Part shown: one piece after another, positions 1 to 7,461 of the stretch
How the letters are laid out: each line of letters begins with the position of its first letter
Position numbering within the stretch: the stretch's first letter is position 1
NCBI RefSeq assembly: GCF_036182465.1
Contig: NZ_CP108081.1
Span: 6,634,001-6,698,000 of the forward strand
Origin: Streptomyces sp. NBC_00258
GTDB taxonomy: Bacteria; Actinomycetota; Actinomycetes; Streptomycetales; Streptomycetaceae
Length of the DNA stretch: 64,000 nucleotides
Direction of reading: 5' to 3'
The notes under the pieces: model-generated
Database searches by the model: none
The model's input: the letters and a program-made list of their open reading frames with translations, nothing else
Told to the model about the DNA's origin: nothing
Position numbers and translations under genes: made by a program

Positions 1-854
1 TCGGAGGGGTCGCCGACGACCAGGTCGCCGTAGCCGTCGCCGTTCACGTCGCCGACGGCCACGTTGTCGCCGTCGGTGGACAGCGGAGGCTGCCGCGTCG
101 ACGGGGCGACGTACACACCCCCGGAGGGGTGGTCGGACAGACCCACGCTGACGGCGATCTCCTCGGGGCGTCCGCTGCCGTCGAGGTCGCCCAGGGCCGT
201 GTCGTCGAGCGAGGGGGTGTCCGTCCCCAGGCTGTGGGCGGCCGGCTTGCCGGTCCGGGTGAACGGGCCGGTCATGCCGATGCTCGCGCACCAGCCCGCC
301 ACGGAGACCCGGGGGCGCCCGGGGGCGGCCTTCGGATTGACCGCCGCGACTCCGGTGCCGTACGAGCAGCCGGTGGTGTCCCCGTCCGTGGACGGGCTCG
401 GCGTCGGCAGGACCGCGCTGTTCTTGAGGCCCTGGGCGCCGCCCCACAGGACGGTGACGCTGCCACGGGTGCGTGCTCCGGTCACGTCCTCGTAGGGCGC
501 TCCGACGAGCAGGTCCGCGTAGCCGTCGGTGTCGAGGTCGGCGGAGGACACGGAGTGGCCGAAGGCGTCGTACGCCTCCGCCGCGCCCTCGACTCCACTG
601 CTGTTCTGGGAGATCAGCTGCTTCTTGCCCTTGCCGGGGCCGGACGCCGAGCCGTACAGGACGACGACGGCGCCCGCCCCCGACTTGCCCGAGACGGTGG
701 CGTCCGGGGCGCCCACGACGAGGTCCCGGTATCCGTCCCCGTTGAAGTCGTCCGCGAACTTCGCCGGGGCGGCGAAGGCTTCGGGCGCCAGGGTCAGCGG
801 GGTGACCCCCGCCGCCAGTACGGCGGTGAGGGTCAGTGTCGTGCGGATGCGCAT
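1..854 (-). CDS. FG-GAP repeat secreted protein, cut by the left edge
   Basis: The gene starts with ATG at 854 and runs off the left edge, so about 284 N-terminal residues are visible. A Sec signal peptide (MRIRTTLTLTAVLAAGV, ending near AFAAPA) is followed by FG-GAP blades with calcium-type DxNxDG or DxDxDG loops such as DFNGDGYRDLVVGAP, DLDTDGYADLLVGAP and DVNGDGYGDLVVGDP. These blades build integrin-alpha-like beta-propellers, usually extracellular and binding ligands or proteins; the partner here is unknown. An AGGGGA ribosome site overlaps the stop of the upstream paralog (866-2323), so the two are probably co-transcribed. The family call is firm, the function is not. Confidence 0.9.
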   Translation of the reverse strand, partial: MRIRTTLTLTAVLAAGVTPLTLAPEAFAAPAKFADDFNGDGYRDLVVGAPDATVSGKSGAGAVVVLYGSASGPGKGKKQLISQNSSGVEGAAEAYDAFGHSVSSADLDTDGYADLLVGAPYEDVTGARTRGSVTVLWGGAQGLKNSAVLPTPSPSTDGDTTGCSYGTGVAAVNPKAAPGRPRVSVAGWCASIGMTGPFTRTGKPAAHSLGTDTPSLDDTALGDLDGSGRPEEIAVSVGLSDHPSGGVYVAPSTRQPPLSTDGDNVAVGDVNGDGYGDLVVGDPS

Positions 855-865
855 GTGGCGTCCCC

Positions 866-2323
866 TCAGTTGGTGAGGCCGGCGCCGAACGCGCCGTACG
901 TGTAAGGCAGGTTGAACGCTCCGGGGCCGAAGCCGCGGTCGCCGTTCGGGGAGATGCCCGTGCCGTCGGAGAGCATCGCGGTGACCGCGCCGACGCCCTC
1001 GCCCTCGAAGGTCGCGGAGACCGTGTAGTCGGCCTTGCCGTCGGCCGTGACGTCGGTCAGCAGGACGTCGGAGCCGAAGTAGTCCATGGGCTCGGCGCTG
1101 CCCGGGACGCCGGAGGAGGCCTGGGAGAGGGTGCGGGCGCCGGTCTCGGAGACGCCGTCCGCCGAGCCCTGGAGGAGGACCGTGGAGCCGGTGTCCTCGA
1201 TCGTCTCGATGTCCTCGAAGATGACGCCGATGGCCAGTTCGCCGTAGCCGTCGCCGTTCACGTCACCGATGGAGAGCGCGCTGCCGAAGCCGTCGCGCTC
1301 CTCGTCCGCGCCGGGCACGCCCGGGGAGTCCTGGGTGAGTTCGGCCATGGGCGCGTCGCCGTTGACCGGGCCGCCCGCCGAACCGCGGACGACCGTCACT
1401 CTGCCGCCGAGGCTGCCGGAGTGGTCGTCCTCCGCGGTGAAGACGTTGCCGAGGGCGATCTCGCCGTAGCCGTCGCCGTCGATGTCGCCGATCGCGATGC
1501 TGGTGCCGCCGCCCAGGCCGCGCGGCACGGAGGTCTCCAGACCGGCGGACGTGCCGAGATAAGCGACCCCCTTGGACCAGCTGTTGGGACCGTCCCCGGT
1601 CAGCTCGGTCCGGTAGGTCAGCACGAGGTCGGCCTTCCCGTCGCCGTTCGTGTCACCGGCCTTGATCGCGTCGGCACCGTACGGGGTGGTCTCGGGCAGC
1701 GCGATCCGCTGGGCGGCGCCGGTCGTGCCGGAGCGGGTGAAGCCGCCCTTGACGACGTACGCGTGCGAGGCGGTGGTGCCCGCGGCCAGGTCGGCCTTGC
1801 CGTCGCCGTCGAAGTCGCCCGCCGTCAGGACGCGCCCGAACTCGTCGTGCGTGGTGGCCGCCGGGTCCTTCACCGTCGTACCGCCCGCGACACCGCTCGC
1901 GCCGCCCCACAGGACGGCGACCGTGCCGCCGTCGACGTCGCTCTCGACGTCCTCGCCGGACGCGCCGACCGCGAGGTCCGCGTAGCCGTCACCGTCGAAG
2001 TCGTCGACCGCGAGCGCCGAGCCGAAGGTGTCCTCTGCCTCCGGGGTGCCGGGCACACCGGCCGAACTCTGGTCGATCACCGTGTGGTCGGCGGGGTCCA
2101 GGCCGGTCGCGCTGCCGTAGACGACGGCCACGTATCCGGCCATGACCTGGTCGCCGACCTTGGCGTACGGCGCGGCGAAGGCCACGTCACCGAAGCCGTC
2201 CCCGTTGAAGTCGCCCTTCAGGCCCGAGGGAGCGGCGGAGGCGGTGGCGGGGAGCGTCATCAGGAGCCCGGTGGTGAGGGCGGTGGTGAGCGTCGTGGCC
2301 AGGAGGAGGGAGCGCTTGCGCAA
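866..2323 (-). CDS. FG-GAP repeat secreted protein (485 aa)
   Basis: Secreted beta-propeller protein. I choose the TTG at 2323 because it has GGAG about 8 nt upstream and directly begins a signal peptide (LRKRSLLLATTLTTALTTG, cleavage after ATASA). The longer upstream frame reads into proline/arginine-rich non-coding sequence. The mature protein carries about seven FG-GAP blades with DFNGDGFGD, DFDGDGYAD, DTNGDGKAD, DIDGDGYGE and DVNGDGYGE loops, which should bind calcium. It lies between two paralogs on the same strand; 11 nt separate its stop from the next start downstream, whereas a strong hairpin (2350-2378) sits just upstream of it. No catalytic domain is visible. A surface adhesion or ligand-binding role is inferred from the fold only. 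Confidence 0.9.
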   Translation of the reverse strand: MRKRSLLLATTLTTALTTGLLMTLPATASAAPSGLKGDFNGDGFGDVAFAAPYAKVGDQVMAGYVAVVYGSATGLDPADHTVIDQSSAGVPGTPEAEDTFGSALAVDDFDGDGYADLAVGASGEDVESDVDGGTVAVLWGGASGVAGGTTVKDPAATTHDEFGRVLTAGDFDGDGKADLAAGTTASHAYVVKGGFTRSGTTGAAQRIALPETTPYGADAIKAGDTNGDGKADLVLTYRTELTGDGPNSWSKGVAYLGTSAGLETSVPRGLGGGTSIAIGDIDGDGYGEIALGNVFTAEDDHSGSLGGRVTVVRGSAGGPVNGDAPMAELTQDSPGVPGADEERDGFGSALSIGDVNGDGYGELAIGVIFEDIETIEDTGSTVLLQGSADGVSETGARTLSQASSGVPGSAEPMDYFGSDVLLTDVTADGKADYTVSATFEGEGVGAVTAMLSDGTGISPNGDRGFGPGAFNLPYTYGAFGAGLTN

Positions 2324-2349
2324 GGGAGGTCTCCAGTAGTGGGGACGAC

Positions 2350-2378
2350 GGGCCCCGCACCTGTGTGGTGCGGGGCCC
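2350..2378 (-). terminator. Hairpin terminator between FG-GAP genes
   Basis: A 12-bp perfect stem (GGGCCCCGCACC and its complement) with a 5-nt TGTGT loop lies just past the stop of the 2409-3887 gene. It should end or attenuate that transcript before the next paralog. There is no U-tract, as is usual in Streptomyces. Confidence 0.75.
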
Positions 2379-2408
2379 GCCGGATCGTGAATGAGGGACG
2401 GGACGCGC

Positions 2409-3887
2409 TCAGTCGGCGAAGTTGACGCCGAACGACGGGGTGCCCGTCGTCGACACACCCGAGCTGCTCGGCGAGACGGACCGCGAGCCGGACGTGGTGA
2501 TCTTCGTGCCGTTCGACGGCATGTACAGCACCGCGCCGTTGCCCGCGTTCTCGTACGAGCCGACCAGCAGGTCGGCGCGGCCGTCGCCGTTGACGTCGTC
2601 GAGCTTCACGTCCGCGCCGAGCGCGTCGTTCTTCTCGTCGCTGCCGGGCACACCCGCAGTGCTCTGCGCGAAGTACTGGGTGCCGGAAGCAGTGTCGAGG
2701 CCGTTCGCCGAGCCGTACAGGACGGTGACCGCGCCCGTGTCCGTGATGCTGTTCAGGTCCTCGCCGGCGGAGCTGACGACGATGTCCTGGAAGCCGTCGC
2801 CGTTGATGTCGCCGAGGTCCAGCTCGTAGCCGAAGTAGTCGTTCTTCTCCGAGGAGCCGGGGACGTTGCCGGTGTTCTGGGTGATGCCCGCGGTCGCGCC
2901 CGGGCCGTCCGCGGTGCCGTAGGTGACGTTCACCTTGCCGCCGAAGGCCGAGTCCGGGACCGTCGTGCCGTCGCTCAACGTGTTGTGCCAGTACGCGCCG
3001 GAGACGATGTCGCCGAAACCGTCGCCGTTGACGTCACCGATCGCGGTGATCGCGCCCGGCTTCACGATCTGCGCCGAGGAGATCGAGAGGCCGCTCGCGG
3101 CGCCGGGCACGAAGTAGTTCCTGGCCCAGCCGTAGTCGGTCCCGGTCTCGAAGCCGTCGATGACCAGGTCGGTCCTCTTGTCGCCGTTGACGTCGCCCGC
3201 GGTGAGGTTGATCGGGCCACGGGCGTCGCCGCCCGACTGGATCGGGGGCTTGAGCGTGTACCGGCCGCCCACGGCGGTGCCGGACGCGCTGATGCCGCCC
3301 TTGTAGACGTAGACCGTGCTGGAGGAGTTGCCGACGGCCAGGTCGGCCGTGCCGTCGCCGTCGAAGTCGCCGGCGGCGAGGTTCTTGCCCCAGTAGTCGT
3401 GCGCGGAGACGGCCGGGTCGGCGACGGTGACGCCCTTGCCGGTCAGGCCGCTCGCGGAGCCCCACAGCACGGCGAGAGTGCCGCCGTTGGTGTCGCTGCC
3501 GACCTTCTCTCCCGGGGAGGACACGGCGAGGTCGTCGTATCCGTCGCCGTTGAAGTCGGCGTACGCGGTCTCCGCGCTGAAGGCGTCACCGGCCTCCGCG
3601 GTGCCGGGGACCCCGGCGCTGTCCTGGCTGAGCGTGGACCGCTTGGCGGAGGACACTCCGGTGGCGGTGCCGTAGAGGGTGACGAGCTGGCCGGCGGTCG
3701 CGCGGCCGTTCACATAGGCGCCCGCGGCCGAGAAGGCCACGTCGCCGACACCGTCGCCGTTGAAGTCGGCGTGCGGCACGGTCGTCGAGTCGGCGGCCGT
3801 TGCCGTCACCGCCGAGAAGGTGAGCAGACCCCCCGTCAGCGCGGCAACGGACGCCGTCGCGAGGGTGAGTCGCAGATGCTTGTGCAT
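2409..3887 (-). CDS. FG-GAP repeat secreted protein (492 aa)
   Basis: Third paralog of the cluster. The start at 3887 is set by AGGAGAA about 6 nt upstream and by an immediate signal peptide (MHKHLRLTLATASVAAL, ending ATATAA). Seven or so FG-GAP blades follow, with calcium loops DFNGDGVGD, DFNGDGYDD, DFDGDGTAD, DVNGDKRTD, DVNGDGFGD, DINGDGFQD and DVNGDGRAD. It ends with a serine-rich tail (SPSSSGVSTTG). It resembles 866-2323 in length and domain order, which points to tandem duplication. It is predicted to be extracellular and calcium-dependent, with unknown ligand. Confidence 0.9.
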   Translation of the reverse strand: MHKHLRLTLATASVAALTGGLLTFSAVTATAADSTTVPHADFNGDGVGDVAFSAAGAYVNGRATAGQLVTLYGTATGVSSAKRSTLSQDSAGVPGTAEAGDAFSAETAYADFNGDGYDDLAVSSPGEKVGSDTNGGTLAVLWGSASGLTGKGVTVADPAVSAHDYWGKNLAAGDFDGDGTADLAVGNSSSTVYVYKGGISASGTAVGGRYTLKPPIQSGGDARGPINLTAGDVNGDKRTDLVIDGFETGTDYGWARNYFVPGAASGLSISSAQIVKPGAITAIGDVNGDGFGDIVSGAYWHNTLSDGTTVPDSAFGGKVNVTYGTADGPGATAGITQNTGNVPGSSEKNDYFGYELDLGDINGDGFQDIVVSSAGEDLNSITDTGAVTVLYGSANGLDTASGTQYFAQSTAGVPGSDEKNDALGADVKLDDVNGDGRADLLVGSYENAGNGAVLYMPSNGTKITTSGSRSVSPSSSGVSTTGTPSFGVNFAD

Positions 3888-4088
3888 GCGGGATTCTCCT
3901 GCTGCATGCGGGGACGCCTGGCGGGCGCCCGCAGTCAATGGGGTGCGTACCGCTCGCATTTGCCCGGAGTTTTCCTGGGCTTTACGGGCGGTTGGCGATC
4001 AGAAGACCCACGGGGAGGGGGCAGGGTTGTACGAGGGGCGGAAGTTTTCTCGAATGACTTGTGAGGCAGGGGGTGCCTCTTGGTTTTT

Positions 4089-4131
4089 AGGGGCGCGGGG
4101 AACTGCGCGACCAGCCACATCCGACCCGCAG
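4089..4131. repeat. 43-bp dispersed intergenic repeat, copy 1
   Basis: The sequence begins AGGGGCGCGGGGAACTGCGC and ends CCCGCAG. Very similar 43-bp copies are at 30429-30471 and 47836-47878. All three lie between genes. This kind of GC-rich repeat is common between Streptomyces genes and may act in transcript ends. Confidence 0.8.
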
Positions 4132-4155
4132 CCTCATGACCACCGAACCCCCGGT

Positions 4156-5634
4156 TCACTTCAACCGCAGTGGCACCCCGAGCTCCCCAGGCGTAAGGAG
4201 CTGCACCTTCCCCGCCTCGAACCCCTCACCACTCCCCCGCAACACCAAAAACGCCCCCGCCCGCTTCTCCCACAACGGCCCGAACGCCACCGCGTCGTCC
4301 CGCCCGTCACCATCCACGTCCAGCAACGGCGGCTGATAACCGAACTCGTTCCACTTGTACGGGTTCGGCGTCCCCGGCAACCCGTCGGTCAGGGGATCAA
4401 CGGCCTGCTCCCCGTCCGCGGACGGCACCCCCGACGCCCCGCCCGGCAACAGCGTCACCTTCCCGTCGTGCCCCCGATAGCCCGGCGTGTTCACGACGAC
4501 ATCCGGTTTTCCGTCGCCGTCGACGTCCCCGACGGCAGGCGACGACCCGAAGTCGATCCGCCGCTTCTCCCCGCCCCTGCCCTCGATGACGGACTCCGAA
4601 CGCCCGCTCCCGAGGCCGGACTCGGCCCCGTACAGGATGGTCAGCGCGCCACCCTCCGCGGGCATGTCCGCGGGTGCCACGGCGAGCTGTGTCGGCAGCA
4701 GCAGATCGTCGATGCCGTCACCGTCCGCGTCACCGGTGGCGGGCGTACGCGGCCCCTCGAAGGTGCCCACGGCCTTGCTGATGCGCGGTTCGAGCGAGGT
4801 GTCGCGTACGAGCCCGTCCGCGCCCCCCTCGTAGTAGCCGACCATGTACAGGCTCTCGGGCGCGCTCTCGTCCTGCTCCGCGTCGAAGTCGTACGTGAAC
4901 ACCACCTCCGCCTTCCCGTCGGCGTCGAAGTCGCCGGTGGTGGCCGATTCGGGCGTCGCGTACCCCTGCTGGTCGAGGTCGAGGACGGCCTGCCGCTTCG
5001 GGGTGCCGGTGCGGTCGAAGGGGCCGTACAGGAGAAGCCCGTCGGAGCCCGGCCCGGTCGCGCTGGGGTCGCCCGTGCCGCCGTGTCCGCCGTCGAGCAG
5101 GTCGACGGAACCGTCGCCGTCGAAGTCGGCGGCGGCGCGTGGCTGGAAGCCGTCGGGCAGGGCCAGTTCGGTGGCCTTGCCCAGACCGCGGGGGCCGCCG
5201 AAGAGGGCGAGGGTGCCGAGCGGGGTGCCGGCGTTCCCGCGGGCGACGACCAGGTCGGTGAAGCCGTCGCCGTCGAGGTCGGTGCGCAGCGGGCCCGAGA
5301 CGAAGCCCGCGCCCTTCTCGTCCGCCTTCCGGGCCGCCGAAGTCCGTTGGGCCGAGGCCTTGTTGAGACCGTCGGAGGAGCCGTAGACCACCGTCAGCGT
5401 CTCGGTGTACCGCCTCTTGTCCTTGGACTCCGAGTACACGACGGTCGCGAAGTCGTCGTGGCCGTCGCCGTTGAAGTCCCCGGGGTCCGGGTTGTCGGAC
5501 GGCTTTCCGGCGGCGGGTCTCTTCGGTCCGCTGTCGGGGCGGTCCGTGGAGCCGTCACCGCCGCATGCCACGGCGAGGCTCGCGACCAGGGCGACGGCCA
5601 CCGCCGCCGGCCCGGTCGTCGAACGGTGTCGCAT
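4156..5634 (-). CDS. FG-GAP repeat lipoprotein (492 aa)
   Basis: Putative membrane-anchored beta-propeller. The real start is the ATG at 5634, overlapping the stop of the upstream gene (ATGA). The N-terminus is a lipoprotein signal with lipobox LAVAC near residue 20, followed by a Ser/Pro/Gly linker. FG-GAP loops include DFNGDGHDD, DLDGDGFTD, DFDADGKAE, DADGDGIDD, DVDGDGKPD and DVDGDGRDD. The same frame stays open far upstream to 9498, but that part is antisense to other genes. The overlap implies translational coupling with 5634-6977. The lipid anchor distinguishes this pair from the three freely secreted paralogs. Confidence 0.9.
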   Translation of the reverse strand: MRHRSTTGPAAVAVALVASLAVACGGDGSTDRPDSGPKRPAAGKPSDNPDPGDFNGDGHDDFATVVYSESKDKRRYTETLTVVYGSSDGLNKASAQRTSAARKADEKGAGFVSGPLRTDLDGDGFTDLVVARGNAGTPLGTLALFGGPRGLGKATELALPDGFQPRAAADFDGDGSVDLLDGGHGGTGDPSATGPGSDGLLLYGPFDRTGTPKRQAVLDLDQQGYATPESATTGDFDADGKAEVVFTYDFDAEQDESAPESLYMVGYYEGGADGLVRDTSLEPRISKAVGTFEGPRTPATGDADGDGIDDLLLPTQLAVAPADMPAEGGALTILYGAESGLGSGRSESVIEGRGGEKRRIDFGSSPAVGDVDGDGKPDVVVNTPGYRGHDGKVTLLPGGASGVPSADGEQAVDPLTDGLPGTPNPYKWNEFGYQPPLLDVDGDGRDDAVAFGPLWEKRAGAFLVLRGSGEGFEAGKVQLLTPGELGVPLRLK

Positions 5635-6977
5635 CAGCTCTCCATGCCCAGGAACTCCGAGGTGGAGAAGGTGAGTCCGGGCTTCCGCGCGAGCAGGCCC
5701 TTCTTCGTGCCCGGGTACACGGCGATCGTGTCCTTCGTGTCCCCGCGATACGTGCGCACGACCAGATCGGCCCGCCCGTCCCCGTCGAGGTCGGCGACCT
5801 TCAGTACGCGGGTGGTCCCCCGGGCGGGCGGCGGCACGGTCACCATCCCGGCCTTGGACAGACCCGTCGTACGGCCCTTGAGGACCCGCAACTCCGAACC
5901 GCTGGAGACGAGTTCGCTCAGCCCGTCCCCGTCGAAGTCTCCGGAGTCCAGGACGGTTCCGGCGACGTCGAGTGTGCCGCGAAGGGTGCCCGGAACGTCG
6001 TAGCGCAGCGCGGTCCCGGTCATCGAGCCGATCGCCGCGTCGAGCCCCTTGCCCTTCCCGAACCGGCCGAACGCCACGTCGACACCGCTCGGGAGGGCGA
6101 CCGCGGTACCGGCCGGCCCGGTCGGTCCGCCCGGGAGGAGGGAGGCGGTGGAGGCCGAGGCGGCGGAACCCTCGGCGGTACGCACGAGCAGGTCGTCGTA
6201 TCCGTCGCCGTCGACGTCCACGGCCGGTGGTGTGGGCACGTTCCCCGGCGAGGCGAGCGGCGCACCGGCCGCCTTCGGGGCGCCCTTGCGTGTGAACGGC
6301 CCGCGCAGATAGCTGAGCCGGCCGTCGGAGGCGTGCACGACGAGATCCTCGGCCTTGTCGTTGTTGAAGTCCCCGCACACCGGCTGGTCCGGCCAGTCGT
6401 TGCCGAAACGTGCCTGCGGGGGAATCGCCAGCTTCACGGCCTTGCCGGCCAGCCCCCGGGCCGAGCCGAAGAGGATCTGCAGCGGTACCGGCGGCCGGCC
6501 CTGCCCGTCGAACGGCGGGTCGGTCGAGACGACGAGGTCCGTGTACCCGTCCCGGTCGAGATCGCAGCTCGCCTCGGCGTCGAAGACGGCGGGCAACTGC
6601 CCCTTGGTGGCCGCGGCGTTGCGGGCGGCGCTCAGCAACTGCCTGGCACCGGGGGTGAGTCCGCGCGCCGATCCGTAGACGACGCCGATTCCCGCGTCGT
6701 CGCCGTGGCTGTCGCGCTTCACGAGGTCGTTGAGGACGAGATCCTGGTGCCCGTCCCCGTTGAAGTCGTCGGCCGCCTTGCTGCCCTTGCCGAGCGGCAC
6801 GGGGAGCTGGGCAGGGGCCTTGGCGACGGTGAGGGGCTCGCGCTTTCCCGACGAGTCCCCGTCGCTCTTGTCGCCGGTCGGGCCGCATCCGACGGCGAGG
6901 CCGCCGCCGAGGACGCACACGGTCAGGGCCGCCACCATCCGCGCACTCACTCTTCGCCCACGCACCGTGAACCTCAT
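5634..6977 (-). CDS. FG-GAP repeat lipoprotein (447 aa)
   Basis: First gene of a two-gene unit with 4156-5634. I use the ATG at 6977 (MRFTVRGRRVSARMV); an in-frame TTG at 6995 is possible but has no better ribosome site. The lipobox LAVGC sits near residue 30, after an Arg-rich n-region. Blades carry DFNGDGHQD, DLDRDGYTD, DFNNDKAED, DVDGDGYDD, DFDGDGLSE and DLDGDGRAD loops. One blade reads DVAFGRFGKGKG and lacks the calcium ligands. Predicted lipid-anchored on the outer face of the membrane, role unknown. Confidence 0.9.
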   Translation of the reverse strand: MRFTVRGRRVSARMVAALTVCVLGGGLAVGCGPTGDKSDGDSSGKREPLTVAKAPAQLPVPLGKGSKAADDFNGDGHQDLVLNDLVKRDSHGDDAGIGVVYGSARGLTPGARQLLSAARNAAATKGQLPAVFDAEASCDLDRDGYTDLVVSTDPPFDGQGRPPVPLQILFGSARGLAGKAVKLAIPPQARFGNDWPDQPVCGDFNNDKAEDLVVHASDGRLSYLRGPFTRKGAPKAAGAPLASPGNVPTPPAVDVDGDGYDDLLVRTAEGSAASASTASLLPGGPTGPAGTAVALPSGVDVAFGRFGKGKGLDAAIGSMTGTALRYDVPGTLRGTLDVAGTVLDSGDFDGDGLSELVSSGSELRVLKGRTTGLSKAGMVTVPPPARGTTRVLKVADLDGDGRADLVVRTYRGDTKDTIAVYPGTKKGLLARKPGLTFSTSEFLGMES

Positions 6978-7461
6978 CCGACCCGGAAACAACAACGCCG
7001 GTCATCATGCACTTGTTCGAGCCGAGGGTAAATGGTGGTAACACGTTGAGGTGTTCGTGCTGAATTCGTGACCTTCGGACATGTGGAATGTGGTCTTCCG
7101 GATGGTCGTGCTGATCCGCCCTGAATTGAGTGCGCTGCGGCCCGAAGAGGCAAATTGTCCACATGCCTGAATTGGTGGAATTGCCGACTGTTCTTCGAAG
7201 GTCTTCGGGGATCTTCGAGGGGTGAAACATCGGGGCGCGCCCCGGCCGTGTGTCGCCTGTCACGGTTGTAGTGATTCGGGTAAAAGTCTGGCAACGACCC
7301 GCAGTCGGGCACGCCGATGTAATGGCTTGCGGAAATTGGCAGCGGCAAAGAATATTTCCTGTCGGTGCCGTCGGCGCCCTATTTTTTTGCCAACTCACCT
7401 TCCGTACCAACCCCCTTCTGCCTGCCACTTTCCGCCCGCACCAGAAGTCAGGAGACAGCGC
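6978..7461. promoter_or_regulatory. 484-bp divergent intergenic region, AT-richer than average
   Basis: This lies between the divergent FG-GAP lipoprotein and the DUF1906 operon, so it must hold both promoters. It is visibly AT-richer than the flanks and contains a run of seven T (near 7381-7387), clustered CTTCGAAG/CTTCGGGG/CTTCGAGG motifs (7192-7220), and a small hairpin at GACCCGCAGTCGGGC (about 7297-7311). I looked for a c-di-AMP riboswitch, which often precedes cell-wall hydrolase genes in Streptomyces, and did not find convincing conserved blocks. No confident promoter could be assigned. Confidence 0.4.

Noticed and set aside
836..2425. 529-aa plus-strand frame across an FG-GAP gene
   Set aside because: Antisense shadow of a GC-rich gene. 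Its composition (Val/Ala/Arg/Gly) and lack of ribosome site or homologous motif contrast with the clear signal peptide and DxDxDG loops on the minus strand.
6978..7461. c-di-AMP (ydaO-type) riboswitch upstream of the DUF1906 gene
   Set aside because: The gene type made it plausible, but I could not find the conserved paired blocks, only a small GACCCGCAGTCGGGC hairpin.
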